Assembly: GCF_018143015.1 (NCBI RefSeq) | Contig: NC_054751.1 | Coordinates: forward strand, 20,846,425-20,910,424 | Direction: 5' to 3' | Origin: Lytechinus variegatus | Taxonomy: Eukaryota; Echinodermata; Echinoidea; Temnopleuroida; Toxopneustidae | Length of the DNA stretch: 64,000 bases | Shown: one piece after another, positions 13,216 through 26,401 of the stretch | How positions within the stretch are numbered: the first letter of the stretch is position 1 | How the letters are laid out: the number at the start of each line of letters is the position of its first letter | Translations under genes and position numbers: made by a program | The notes under the pieces: model-generated | Database searches by the model: none | Told to the model about the DNA's origin: nothing | The model's input: the letters and a program-made list of their open reading frames with translations, nothing else

Positions 13216-13392
13216 ATGTCGTCTGCACAAAATTACAGTACTCCATACGGCGGGTCCGTTGACGTGCATTCCTTGGTCCTCGCCCCATACTACACGCTGT
13301 GGAAGCAGCGCTGGATACAGGGTGACGTGGTCGAAGCTGGTATGCGATCTATGTATTTGTCTGCTGCATCATCCATCGCTCAGCCGAAGGCG
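13216..13392 (+). CDS. Candidate coding exon, unrecognised
   Basis: Fifty-nine codons from ATG read like real protein: MSSAQNYSTPYGGSVDVHSL, then APYYTLWKQRWIQGD. Composition is GC-rich compared with the AT-rich surroundings. The possible donor GCG|GTACGG is poor and is followed at once by a poly-G run that ends the frame. The ATG context is weak. It lies head-to-head with the small HSP gene about 780 bp away. No known domain was recognised. It may be a first exon or chance. Confidence 0.3.
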
Positions 13393-14272
13393 GTACGGGG
13401 GGGGGGGGTGTGATGGGAAATCAGTTGTATTATATCGCATAGATGGGAAACTTATACCATGTACATGAGGTATACGAAGGATTAAACCCCCTCCCTGTTG
13501 TACTCCTTACTGCAAAGTTTGATATTTGAAAGCGTTAAAGACCTCAATCATAGAAAGCAATATTGTTAAACATTTCCATAATACATTGATGAATTATTTT
13601 AAATGGAATAAGTGACATGTGAATTAAAAGATACAAGCTGTTCATGAATCCTTTTCATCTTTTTTAAAATTTGTCTAGAGTTTAAAGACCCCAAAGAACT
13701 TTATGCTTTCCTTTGTTTATCATTAAGCAATCAATAATGCCATATTCCAAGTCACCATGATCTTATCATTCAGATGATCTTTATACTGCATATGGCAATT
13801 AATCATTGTAAATTATACTTCGTCACCAAATATTTAGCTGGAAAAGAAAAATACTACCATTAAAAAAACTAGTTAGGAGCGATTAAACGAGACAGTTAAT
13901 CACGATCCTATTCTATCATGTTCTATAGACAATGTGGAAATTTGAATTTTTGAGATATTATACGACTAATACTATTTAGATCAAGAGTGTGGCGAGCCAC
14001 AGCATTTATCAAGAGAAACGAAAACACTTTAATAACGCTCAAAGATCGGAGAGTACGAGGGGCGCATGAACTTTATATCCCTCATTTATCAATCATAATC
14101 ACATCTCTCGTATCATTGTAATCGGACAATACTCTTGGCATGCTTGGGTGAGTTTGGGATTCGAATTATTTGAACATTTGAAAACTGGATGGATATCAAC
14201 AGGGTGTATCACTATGTGGGTAACGATCATCGTATAGCCCTTGGTTATTCGAAATATAGTGTCATAGTTGAG

Positions 14273-14460
14273 GTGCCGTGGCCGAGTTGCGCAGCGCCTG
14301 GCTATACATGCAAGTCCGAAGTTCGATCCCGGCCGCGGCACCTATATGCCCCTTGAGCAAGGCATTTAATCTACAATGCTCTTTTATCATGCTTTCAAAT
14401 AAATGGAAATGCTATACGCATTATTGGTAACTAGGTGTGCACTTGTTTAAAAAAAAAAAT
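14273..14460 (+). repeat. tRNA-derived SINE
   Basis: A 70-nt tRNA-like head (14273-14342) has a closed acceptor stem (GTGCCGT with GCGGCAC, one G-T pair), A box TGGCCGAGTTG and B box AGTTCGATCCC, the two internal Pol III promoter boxes. It is followed by the tail CCCTTGAGCAAGGCATTTAA, of a type found in several animal SINE families, and ends in an A run at 14449-14459. It is a mobile repeat and not a functional tRNA. Confidence 0.75.
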
Positions 14461-16435
14461 GAGCCGATAGTGTAATCAATTTGACCAACGACCTCTACTG
14501 ACTGCCATTAACTTTTACATGTTGCAGGCTTTTTTCAAACCCATATGATTGAAAGATAATGGTTTCTGTTTGCTGTTTCATCATATTCATCGTTGAGTTA
14601 TGTTTCTGTATGATTATTTTGATAAACGGCTCACATCATGTAACTATGTAAACGCGAGGGAGCGAAGCGGCCGAGCTTGTCATGGTGGCGGTTTCGCATT
14701 TTGTAAAGCAAAATTGAAAGATGTGGTGCTCACTTTTGGTGAATTTTGTAGAAATTATTAGTACTTTCAGAGTCGGGGGAAGGGGGGGGGGGTGGACACT
14801 GTCCCCCTACATTCCCCTGCTTCTGACGACCAGGGAGAAGAAGAACTATAATGTGTAAGATTACTGTTCTGATGGCGACACAATGCAATGGGTTCAATAT
14901 TTCATAAAGTTGATGTTATTACTTTAAAACTAAGGGCATTTATACGCTGCAAAGTCATATTTTCCCAAACTATTCTCCTTACTTCTCTTCCTACAAGGTT
15001 CTCCCCAATTTTGGCCATTACTTAAAAAATAATTGAGAGGTAACTACCTACCCGTATACAAACCGCCCCTCTTAGTCTTCTGCAATTAAAGCAAAATAGG
15101 GAATTTAGAAATAGGAGTATTTTAAAGCACACAACTGAGTCATTTGATTTCCGAACTACCTTTTTTCTCCCTCTTTCATATCCCCTGTGTGAATCATCAC
15201 TTGAAAAATCATGGGACGACCACCGCCTGCAAAGATACAGCTGCCCCAAGTGTTTTACAATGAAACAAAATGTGTGTCTGTGTGTGTGGGGGGGGGGGGG
15301 GAGTTGAAATAGGAGTATTTCATAATTACACAACAAATCAATTCAATCTAAAAATTACTTCTTCTTGGGGCGGTTGTTGTCTGCCCCTATACCCCGCCGG
15401 TATAGTGTTCTAGTGAATCCAAAGCTTGGGGTGACGAACGCAGGCATCCTTGGGCAGGTCACGCCTTGTGCACAAGAGGTATCTCTCTGTACCCATGTAA
15501 CTGATCATCGATAAGGGGTGGTGATGAAACGCTTCATAAAGAGACCATAGGAATTAAGGTAACGGTGATATTGCAAACATTCACACCAATGGATCGTTGG
15601 AGCTTAGTAAGATCTTAAACCCCCTTCAAATTCAGCATGATCAGAGAGTTAAAGCCTTTGGTAGCGATTTTGGTCAACATTTGAGAAACTTAGGTAGTGT
15701 ATTTAACTGCGCGAGTGATGTAGCGTTGCATCGAGCAACAGAGCAACTGTATTATAGGCGTATATACCCATTTATAGATTGCTATTGATCCTTTATACCG
15801 AGCACCTTGTTAAATTCATGACCCATTCAACCCCACATTTTGGCAACAAATTTTGGTACCAAGTGTTGCCAAAATTAAGATTCCATTCTGGGTTAGGGAC
15901 TACACTTGTAAGAATAAAGACTCGGGTTCAGAAAGCAGACAGATTGAAAGCTGACGCTACAGGAAGTCATAAGGGGTACGAATGGTGGTTAAGGGTCTAA
16001 CGCAATCGACATGACCTATTGAAATGAAAAGCATTTACGACCTTAATGACCTAAAACGTTTAAAAAAGGAACAGTGATAACAAATAAATGACAATCTTCA
16101 AGTGGGAAAGGCTTTCTACTCGCCCCCCTTCTGCTTCACAATTTTTCACCAGGTCTACACGGCTGACCTGTTTTGTGTCCTGGTATCTGATTCGTATATA
16201 CGAGGAGACATACGCGAGGATTCAATGAAGGGTGTCACTGATTTTAAGGCTGATGAGTGGTCTCAATTTCAACAATATGATAGCCTTCTCACATTCCCGT
16301 CAGGACAGTGGATGATGAAGGATGGATGGATGAGGGAGGGAACACCCCCCCCCCCCTACTCTCGTTGGTATAAGGGAGGGGCATTATAAACACAGAGGAA
16401 ATAGAGCACGAGTGATTGGGGGCGGATTTCGCATG

Positions 16436-16810
16436 AAGAGTTTCTTTTTCCTCTTCTTCTTTTCTTCCTCCTCCTCCTTCTCCCCTTTTTCCTACTTCTT
16501 CTTCTCAATCATCACCTTCTGTTACTTTTTCTTCTCCGTTTTCTTCTTCATCATCTTCTTGTTCTCCTTCCTCCTATTTTTTCATTTTCTTCTGCTTCTT
16601 CTTAGTCTTCTTCTACTTTTTTTCTTTTTTCACTACTTCTTTTTCGTCATCATCATCATCATCACCTTCTTCTTCTTCCTTTTCATCTCCATGTTGTTGT
16701 TTTTCTTCTTCTTAATCATCATCATCTTCCTTTTCTTCTTCTTTTATTTGTTGTTGTTGTTCTTTTTCTTCATTTCCTTCTTCGTGTTGTTATTCTTATG
16801 CTTTTTCTTC
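16436..16810. repeat. Long polypyrimidine microsatellite (TTC/ATC)
   Basis: About 375 bases are almost all TTC, CTT, TTG and ATC triplets, with hardly any purines on the plus strand. An open frame across it gives only a Phe/Leu/Ile run and is not a gene. Confidence 0.9.
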
Positions 16811-17299
16811 TATCACTATACCAGTATACTATGGAAAAATATAAGACCTTAAAATCCAAAGCCCAAATGTGTGCATGCAGATCCATGTGTTACTGAACAG
16901 CGATGTATGTCTATCAAATCATTTACCGATCTGTATTAGAGTAAATAGCAGAAATCATTACTAAGACAAGTTAAATTACGACCGCTGACCAATGAAATGA
17001 ATGACAAAAAATATAGCCCTAATACGATTAAGGAATGACGTCGTAAACTTGCTGTGTTTGTTAGTCGTAACCTAGCACGCTCTGCGGGACGGCTCTGGGA
17101 AGAGTCCATTCAGAAATGCAAGTAAAGTTGGTTGTGAGTTCACATCTAATTTAGAAAGTAAAAGTAGCCTATATAAAGGACACGGAAGTCAGAGGGAATG
17201 AAGCCAAATGAGAAGGCCTAGAACAGGGTGCACACTACCATTGCCTTTGAAAAAAAATCACTTTCAAGATTAAGGGAGAAAAAATCCTGACGGATAGAT

Positions 17300-17793
17300 C
17301 CCGGGGGGCCACTTCCATTCACGAGTGGATACCATGCGCGACCATGGGGTCTCGATAAGCACCCTAAACACGTAATTTTCATATTCTTAAAAGTATTGGT
17401 GTGTGAAACCCATCCCTTAACAAGTATTGGAAACAAAACTCTTGGCAAATATTCCCTGAAATGAACCCCTAAACAAGTACAGGAATGTTTTATTGTTTAT
17501 CCTATTTGGTTTAGTACGACCCCACCGTCTACACCTCGCGCAAATCGGACTCTAAACACGAAGTGTTGAGGCAAAAAGGACATCCTTTATTTTTGTTTTA
17601 TCATCCCCGCAAATTCGACCCTAAACACGTAATTTTCCTAGCGAAATAGATACCCTTTTTTCATTATTTTTGTGTTTTTGACACCCTTATCACGTTACGT
17701 ACGTAACGTGCCCTATCGTGAAAAAGACATCCTTCTTACGTGTTTTTTGGTCGCGCATGGTATCCACTCGTCAATGTAAGTGCCCCCCCGGGG
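17300..17793. repeat. CCCGGGG-ended MITE, copy 1
   Basis: About 50-bp terminal inverted repeats carry GGCACTTCCATTCACGAGTGG and ATACCATGCGCGACCA. The flanks share ATAGAT (17294-17299 and 17794-17799), a likely target duplication. The interior has several CTTAACAAGTA/TAAACACGTAA blocks and CGTTACGTACGTAACG. It is non-coding. Confidence 0.75.
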
Positions 17794-18890
17794 ATAGATA
17801 AAGACTGGTATTAATAAGAAGGGGAGAGAAGATGAGGAAGAGCTAGAGACACTCTTTGAGAAAGACGAGACGAAAAGATTGGACAGAAGATACAACGAGA
17901 GATGGGTAAGGAGTAAAGAAATACGGGGCTAGGAAGGGCAAATAAGAGAGGGGATGGGGAAGAGAGAATATGAAGAAAGGGAGAGGAACAAAGGGGAACC
18001 ATCAAAGGGATGGAGCAGTAATCCCTCAAATCTAATCTGTCAACTGCGCTAGAACTGACCAGGGGCGGATCCGGGTTTTCTTTTTTTAAAGAAGGGGAAG
18101 GGTGTGCAGCAAAAAAAAATTAACAAGTCCCAGCCCCCCCCAAAAAAAAGGTTCCACCCCTAATTAATGGTGACTCAAGTCAGGAAATATTCGACAAGGA
18201 AAGACATAATTAATACATAAATAAATGAATAAAGGTTCTCAATTGCATATGCACGACACCTTCCCCTAAGAAATATCATGGCTCTCAAGGGGGGGGGGGG
18301 CAAGCGCCGGATGTGTCTGGATCCGCAACTGAGACTGACGATGAAGAAGCCCCTTGGATTGACCATGGACATTGATTTTTCAAAACAGAACGAAATGATA
18401 TTGTATCGGAGATGACCGTATTCCTTTTAATGACCTTATTAACCTACTCACCGTGTATCAACATGCCATATGCCCTGATAGAAGAGCGGCATATTGAGAA
18501 GTGAAGTTTGACCAACTGTCAAAAATTAGAATACCATTGTGGTCACCCTGGCCGGCCGAGTGATTCTACAATGTACATTTAGATGTGAGAATATGGGCTA
18601 AAGAGAAAGAGTTGGAGGGGGTTGCAGTGGAGAATGAAAGGTGCAGATGGAGGCGCTGGCGTAAGAGAAAGCAATTAATTTCAGAATTTGATAACTACAA
18701 AACCGTTTTCTTTGATGGTTCAAGACACTTTTACTGGTGTTAAAAGCATTGCATGGCCAAGCCCCTAGTTAACTTTCAGAATTGCTTTCCTTAAGATTGC
18801 CATCAACCTCACACAACCCGCGAAGTGATAATGGCAGATTCCTGTTGAAATTACCCTACTCTAAAACCAAAGCAACAAGTGGAGACTGTC

Positions 18891-19101
18891 AGTAGCGTAC
18901 CTAGGATTTTCCACAGGGGTGGAGGGCAAAACTGTCCGCCGAAAAATTTGACAAGCAAGCAAGCAAAAAAAAAAAAAGGATTCAAGATCGTCAGGGGGGG
19001 GGGGCAAAAAAGGTTTTTAAGCTCGTCAGGGATGGCAGGGATACGTCCTTTGCATGGGCTGTGACTCGTCAGGGGGGCAGACTGCCCCCCCCCCCTGGAG
19101 A
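18891..19101. repeat. Repeat with CTAGGATTTTCC start and poly-G/C blocks
   Basis: It begins GTAGCGTACCTAGGATTTTCC and contains three GTCAGGGGGG-type blocks and an AAGCAAGCAAGCAAAAAA run, ending GGCAGACTGCCCCCC. It lies directly against the LINE remnant at 19103. It appears to be a dispersed repeat fragment of unknown class. Confidence 0.45.
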
Positions 19102-19102
19102 T

Positions 19103-19231
19103 GCTAGTGCATTTAGCTACGTAGCTCCGAAACTGTGGAACCAACTTCCCCTCAGTATTAGAATGGCCAAAATTGTACCTGTTTTGAAAACATTATTCAA
19201 GACACATCTGTGTAGGGAAGCGTTTAAGTAG
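19103..19231 (+). pseudogene. Non-LTR retrotransposon remnant: C-terminus of CR1/L2-like reverse transcriptase ORF
   Basis: Read in frame from 19103, the 42 residues begin ASAFSYVAPKLWNQLPLSIR and continue to KTLFKTHLCREAFK before TAG. The pattern 'APKLWN.LP..IR ... FK..LKTHLF..AF' is the usual end of CR1/L2/RTE-type non-LTR polyproteins. No catalytic part of the reverse transcriptase is present. A repeat with poly-G/C ends (18891-19101) abuts it on the left. This is a 5'-truncated dead copy. Confidence 0.75.
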
Positions 19232-20738
19232 ATCATCGTTTTTAGTGAGTAGTGTAACAATAGGAGTAACCAAATCATTATCATTATTATGGTAATTTAT
19301 GACTATGCATTCTAGCATTAAAAAGAAAGATCTGAACAATTTTTTTAGAAAGTTTAATCTAGTACTGTTGACACATTTACCACTTACAACCGAAGAACAC
19401 TTGGAACGATAACACTCGGGCAATAAATACCTTGTAAATTTTAACAGTGATTTTATTCACATAATATTCATAGTATTCTGAGCAAATCAAACAATGAATT
19501 CAAAAGCAGCACATATCTGCCACATCATATCCAACCCACTGACATTAAAGAAAAAACCTCTTAAATAGTTGGGACTTCTATTATCGCCACCATTCATAAT
19601 TAACTTCTCTTCAAAAATTCAATGCAGCTGTATCTTAAATAATATCACTAGGACCAACTGTCAATTCTGATAACTACCATTTTAAGGGTCCCCTGACATA
19701 CAAATTTATGTTACCTTCAGTTAAGTATGAGTCTCTATCATTACCTCTTGAGTTTAGATGTGCATCGTATAATTTCAATATTCTATATTTCAAATTTCTT
19801 GCATTTATCTCCAGTATACCAAGCCCCGCCCCATTAGAATCCTTTTCTGCCTCTTGCGATGTCACAGGAGGCAGAAATAAGCATAACAATACACAATGCC
19901 ATACACCTTACCATAACTATGTGCCACTGCTAACAATCCCAAGTCTTCCATTCAAACAGTCATTTATATTACTGCTTGTGAGGTGGTATTGTATGCAGAA
20001 TTGTGATTGCTAGCAATGGCTCATGGTTATGGCAAGAGGTTATGCTTATTTCTGCCTCTTGTGACGTCACAAGAGGCAAAAAAATGATCTAGTGGATTTT
20101 AAGGGGGTGGGGCCTAGCATATTGCAGACAATTGCAAGACAAATCAAAGTAAAAAAATAACGAAATTATATGATGCACATTTAAACAAAGCAGGCCATGA
20201 TTTGGTGAAGTAAAGACTCATACACATTAACAGAAAGTATTCTGTATTTTCATGTCAGGGATTCTTTAAAATTAACATAGATTTCAATAGAAGAATGAAT
20301 TAAGACCAATCATTTAATCCATGATAAATAGATTTCTTTAAAAATCCCTTTATACAACATACAAACAAAAGATTGAACTCATTGTGAGATAAAATGATAG
20401 ATTATATAAATTCAACATGCATTGTGAAAAATGCATTCCAAAATCTTATACTTTGGTAAAATCTACAATTGAAATGCCTAAATTAATTGAGATCCTTGAA
20501 AAAAAAAACAGAGGGCATTTTTCTTTCTTTTTTTTTAATATAAAACCATGTCTCATGCAAAGAATTGGGTAGAATTGTTGGGGGCACAATCCCTTACGTA
20601 GCTTTCTGGTGTGCAATCACTAAATTTGTTAGATAAGTCTTTGACAGTTCTTTATCTGAGAGAATAATAACATTGCCAGGAAAAGCATGAAATCTGACAA
20701 AGTATTGAAAAACTAAAGAAAATGCCACCAGTCCTGGT

Positions 20739-20872
20739 GGGTGTTTCATAAAGCTGTTCGTAAGTTAAGAGTGACTTTAAGAATGACTGGTGAACCTTTC
20801 TTACAAGCTAAACCATCGCGGATTTATTATACAATTTACCACAAGGATCACCAGTCCCCCCGGAAAAGTGAT
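20739..20872. repeat. GGTGTTTCATAAAGC-type MITE, left half
   Basis: GGGTGTTTCATAAAGCTGTTCGTAAGTTAAGAGTGACTTTAAG-like sequence matches an arm of the intact copy at 29310-29437. The other half is either missing or displaced by the TTAA element at 20877. Confidence 0.55.
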
Positions 20873-20876
20873 TTAA

Positions 20877-21343
20877 CCCTAAAAGGCCCGCGGGGAGGGA
20901 ATCCGCCCCTCCCTCAACATTTTTCGCGATTCCTCCTCCGCGCGAAATTTTTTGAACGCTTGCTGACTTTTTACTTTTAAGTCTCGCTCAACTTTTGAGA
21001 CAAAATTTGCGAAGCTCGGGTACGCGGTTACGAAATTACACAACATTATGTAAGTGCATGTCAGACCCAAAATTGCTCAAAAACGCGAATTCATGTACAA
21101 ATCCAATGCAAATTTAGTATTTAGCCCAAATTCATAAATGTATCATTAATTCTAATTTTACTGATTAAAATTAATTCATTTTGTCTTGTTTATGATCAGA
21201 ATTAAGTCTGCAAAAATATCCATTAAAAAAAATTAAAAAATAACAAAAAGTAAAAAACAAGGAAATACATAAGAAATAAAGAAAAAACAATCCATCCCCC
21301 CTTCGGCTGTGAGATGTGTCCAAATAACCTGGCTCTTTTAGGG
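20877..21343. repeat. TTAA-flanked MITE (piggyBac-like)
   Basis: CCCTAAAAGG at the left mirrors CTTTTAGGG at the right. Each end is flanked by TTAA (20873-20876 and 21344-21347), the exact target duplication of piggyBac elements. The element is 467 bp and non-coding. It sits inside what looks like a GGGTGTTTCATAAAGC MITE starting at about 20739, so it is probably nested. Confidence 0.75.
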
Positions 21344-24242
21344 TTAACAGTCACTGACTTTCATAAGATGGAGAAGGCAGAATAAATAGATAATAATTAT
21401 GTATTTCCAACTATTGCGATTTTACCCAAACTTAAAAATTTCATCTTAAACCAAATCATAAACACATAGAAATGATATAACTTTTCATTCTAAACTTTTC
21501 AAATTCTCATTAAAGTTTAAAATTTGACAAGTTTTAGCCTATATAAATATACATGAAAATACAGTAGTAATATACATAATAGTAAGAAATTAAGCTACAT
21601 TTATAGTGCTTAATACTTTGTGTTTCATTCAATGCGCTTCACATGCGATTATTATTATCCCCATTATAGGATCCATCACTGTTCCACACAGTGTACCATC
21701 TCCACTCCCTGGGGGAGTATCCTGAAAACTGTGCACATGTACGTAACTACAAAGTCTTATTGCATGGTTGATTGACTAATAGACAGTTTTTGCAATCATC
21801 GATCTCAAAACTTTTAAAGAAATTAAGCCTTCTAATTACAATAGTTGTTTCATACTCTCTCATTGCACTGCTCAGTGCTCACGGTCATACACTGATTTCT
21901 TTTGAAATATACATACTTACAGAATTCAGATGGGCATAAGTTGTATTTCTACGTGAAGATTTAAAAACAGATATTGGTTTAATTCCTGTTTTATGTTTGA
22001 AAATTAGAAACATGTTTTGCATTATAATTTCCTCTATGTAAAAAAAAAAAACAAAGTAAGAGTGTGAAATTCAACAGATATGCCATGAATTGTCATTTTT
22101 GAGAGATTTGATTTTTTCAATTGAAAATAATTTTTAATCAGGCAAAATTGCCTTATCATTACAGTGAAGCCAAAACGTGGATATAACTTTGTAATAATCT
22201 CTTTTTGAGGTGTTGTTGGAAAGCTCATCATATGAGGGCCATGTTTAAAAGTACACACTAATTACACTATCTGGATCTAAACAAAACTTTGGAACTCTCC
22301 ATTTTTTTATTACAGATTTTCCCTTTTGGCCAGGTTGCAGGGAAAATTGACTTCATATTATCCAATTATGCTATGTTTGGCCACTTCATACACATTAACA
22401 TTGACAATATGAATATGATAAATATCAAAAACTTTATGTATTTAGCATCAGAAAAGTCACTATCCAAATTTGAAGTGAATAAATATCTCTCAAATGCTCA
22501 AAGAATAATCCGTTATATGCATTATATTCAAGTTGTACCATAACATACATGTACAGTGAAATAAATGATGTTGTTGAAGATTGACGTAAATGGAATACCG
22601 TACATTACTCATGTTAAAAGTTATAGAATACCTACATGACTAAATATTATTCTCATGTTCATCTTAAAATAAAACAAAACATATAGTGATTTACATGTAT
22701 CAACTAAAACAGGTCCGAATAGCTATCAATTAAGCAACTTTTTTATATTCTGAACTGCAATCTTACAAAACTCTCAAATCTCATTCCAAAATAAGTCTAT
22801 TACAAAACTTGTGGAATAATTGTAAAAATTATCATGATAGAATGAAAAGTAGAAATATTAAGATAAATACCTTAAATACAAATAAATGCTCATCTTTTAA
22901 CATATTCCCTACGTTGTAAGCTTTTTCAGTTCATCTAAACAGATAAGAGCATAATTCTGATTACAAAGAAATATATTTTTCAATTTTTGTCCAACCTTCA
23001 AATCATCTTCCATAAATGTAAACATAAATGACAACATCTAATAATCCTTCATCACTTTCAAAACAAAACAAACTATCAAATACAAAGTATTAATTGTACT
23101 GTAACATTGCAACAAGGATCAATGAAAAAAGGAGGGGTAGAAGAAAATGGGTAGATTTGAGAATAATAGAAGGAATAAGCAGAGGAACGAGAAAGAAATG
23201 AACCAAATCAGACTACAACATTGTGTGAGAACTTTTCCATTCATGTAATATTTCAATTTTTGATTTGTCTCTCTTTAGATGAAAACAGGGAAATCTCATG
23301 AATTAAAACAGGCTAAAAGAGCTAAACTATCTGGAGTAGAATCAATATTGACAACAAAACAAACATATCATAGAGTGATATACATGTAAACATGGAAAAA
23401 TATTGTCATCAAAAGGAGTACACATCCTGACAAGAGGATAACAATATTTGTAAACAAGCAACACATATACATTACAGCTAATAGAGTTATATAGAAGACA
23501 ATGAGGTAGATACATACAGATATACATGCATTTAGAAATAATTTAACAAATTTTCTGAAATGCAATCAGATCAAAAATGAAATAAAGATGCAAATGATTG
23601 AAAAGGAAATACAGTTACATGAAAAGTATAAAAATCATATATTGCAATATATGGCAGAGATAATGAACAAAGAAATTGACTGAGCCCCAAATTATAAGTT
23701 CATAACAAAAGATAAGGAAATGACGAAAGTAAGAAATCGAAGAGAATGACAGAGCTGATTTAAGATGAAATTTCGAATTAAAATAAATAAAGTCGAAGAG
23801 GAAACCAACAGTTTATACAACTCTATCAAAGCCATCATTGCCGTTACACTAAATGAAGAATGCGACAAGTCTGACCGTAAATCTTTAACAAATTGGCAAT
23901 CTCCGCTCGGTGGAATACCATCATGTGCACCAGACTAATTTGGGATAGCAACAATGCTCCCAAAGCATGCTAGACAGATAAACAATAGCAATGGTGAAAA
24001 TAGCCCCAGGGTTGGAAATAGCACGATCAAATAATAGCTCCATAAAGAATGACTGCACCAGCATGACAGAATTCCACAGACCAATGCAATCGAGAAAAAC
24101 AAGTTTTATATATCGGGATGATGTTCATGGCAATAGAAACGTATATCAAATAGACATTCAAGATGCCATTAGCAATTTATTTGATGATTGTCAATGGCTG
24201 CATATAAAGTGATAAAAAATACAGGTCTACTGTAATCTGGAT

Positions 24243-24495
24243 GTACATGCACTGCAAAAAATCCGGTGTTGATTTAACACCAGCCTGGAATCTATATCTG
24301 TCCACACCAGAGAAGTGTTCAACAACACCAGTTTGGTTTTGGTCTAACACCAGACATGTGTTTATACAACACCAATTAGTATTAAAACAGCATCGGTTCG
24401 ATTCCAAACTGGTGTATTTCAATACTTCTCTGGTGTGGACAGATCTAGATTCTGGGCTGGTGTTAAATCAACACTGGAGTTTTTGCAGTGTGTAG
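24243..24495. repeat. Palindromic MITE, CACTG-ended family, copy 3
   Basis: CACTGCAAAAA at the left mirrors TTTTTGCAGTG at the right. The subterminal arms GATTTAACACCAGCC and CTGTCCACACCAGAGAAG are also mirrored. It shares arm sequence with the copy at 2740. CACTG ends suggest the CACTA/Chapaev class, but I could not find a clean target duplication. Confidence 0.75.
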
Positions 24496-26401
24496 GTACC
24501 ATATGAATCTTTTCTAGGAAATCAAAATTAAAACCTCATAAAAATGATGCATCCATTCAAGCATATTATGACATTCTCTATTAAGATACACTCTTGAAGA
24601 GAGAAAATGGCAGGTTTCAAGTGCAGTAACAGATCACAAATGAAAATGAAATATCAGATAATGAGACTAAATTCCATGATCAACTATGAATGGCTAGTTG
24701 TCATGCTCCTAACGCTACAGTCACAAGGCCATGTTACGGACCTGTGGATGCCTGCGAATATTTGGATAATGAAAATGCATATTTTTTTACCCCCAATACC
24801 GGAAATTTGAGTTATATTCTGCAGACGATATGGATTAGTTACGGATGTTACGTATGTTACGGGTAAAACCTGCGGATGAGCCCATCTGTTGCTAACCGAC
24901 CGACACATGTCATGGACGACTTACAGGGTTTACAGATGACTAACGGATGACACGGATAAGATACGTGTGAGTGCATATCGGCTTCCTCTGGCATCCGCAC
25001 CATCCGCATACATGGATTGGAGCATTTCATCAAGTCTGAGAGCTAGTTCCAGTTATTCAAGAATTTCTTCTCCACCTTTTTGTACTTTTGGTGTGCATCA
25101 TGTCTGGCAGAAGAAGTGGCAAAAAAACCAAGAAGTGTCATCCAGTGAATGAGCAGCCGTAACAGCCTTCCAACAAAGTGTGCAGATCAAAACGTATCTT
25201 GCGGATGAGTTTACTTATCTTAGGTCTGAGCTGCTTATGGATATCGTATATTCTGCAGATGCTTACGTTTATTCATCCACAGCTTTTTTTTTTTAGATTT
25301 TCTAAATTAAAGCTGCGGATCCTGTGGAATGAATTATAGATGGATATGGATGATGCACATCCTTGCAGATGCTTACAGATTTTATCCCTAAGCATCTGCA
25401 GCTACCATAAGTTGCTGTGTGACTGTAGCATATGATAATGGATTTCATGACACTGGATGACATCCTTATAGAATACGCAGCAGCAGACTTGTCCTCCATT
25501 CCTCAAATTGATCTTTGAGAAGGATGTTGATTCCAATTGAATAATAAACAATATATTTTCTATGGATGAATCTATCTTATGGATAATGACATAGCAACCT
25601 AGAGCATGTTTTGAAAATAGCAAGATGATAATTCAGTTGAAAAGCAAATTTTCAAATCATGTCATGGGCAATTGAAAAGGGTAGCATTGAATATCCATAA
25701 AAGGTTGCTATAACAACATTAACATCATCAGTTGGTTTTATACATGTAGATATTCATTCACGCATATATTCATTACCTTTACAGTTATTACTGGATAAAT
25801 CATTTCATCACTATGAAATGTACATTGATAGAATGAAAAATATATTTCCATGTACATGTATTGAACAGGGAAAATACACATTTTCTCAAATAACCATCTG
25901 TCATTTGATGGAATACCAAGAAAATACAAGGTGGACCTTTTATTTAAGACAATATTTTTCTCATGTAAACCTTCATCTTCTCCTTCTCCGATCCTATTGA
26001 GGCAAGAACTCTGTATCATGTTCAGGTCTGATAAATTGATGGCAGTATATTCCTCAGCCTTGCAAACTTGCAAGGTAAAACTTATGACAGGAGTTTGCTC
26101 GTTTTGAATTAATAGGAAAGAAGGACCGAGGCTCGATGAATTATTGGTCATTCAGCATTGAAAAATACTTGTACAGTACTGGAGACGTACATGATACCCA
26201 CCATGTAAAATATACTTTAATATCAAAGACACTGTACAATGACATTTCAAAACATATCAAGTCAAATTCTGCCACAGAGGTCACCTCCACATAAAGGTTT
26301 CCCATTTGCTGCACCTGATCTCCATAGAACTGTCACACTTCAAAGGAATCAAGTTAAAATCCGGTCATGAAGTCACTGATCATGCCAATGTGTGGTATAC
26401 T

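Noticed and set aside
14273..14342. A genuine tRNA gene
   Set aside because: The SINE tail and A run follow directly, and the anticodon arm is not convincing.
16412..16852. 146-codon plus-strand frame
   Set aside because: It translates a TTC/ATC microsatellite into a Phe/Leu/Ile run; composition alone keeps it open.
25738..26151. 137-codon minus-strand frame
   Set aside because: AT-rich text without family resemblance, and no promoter or splice context.
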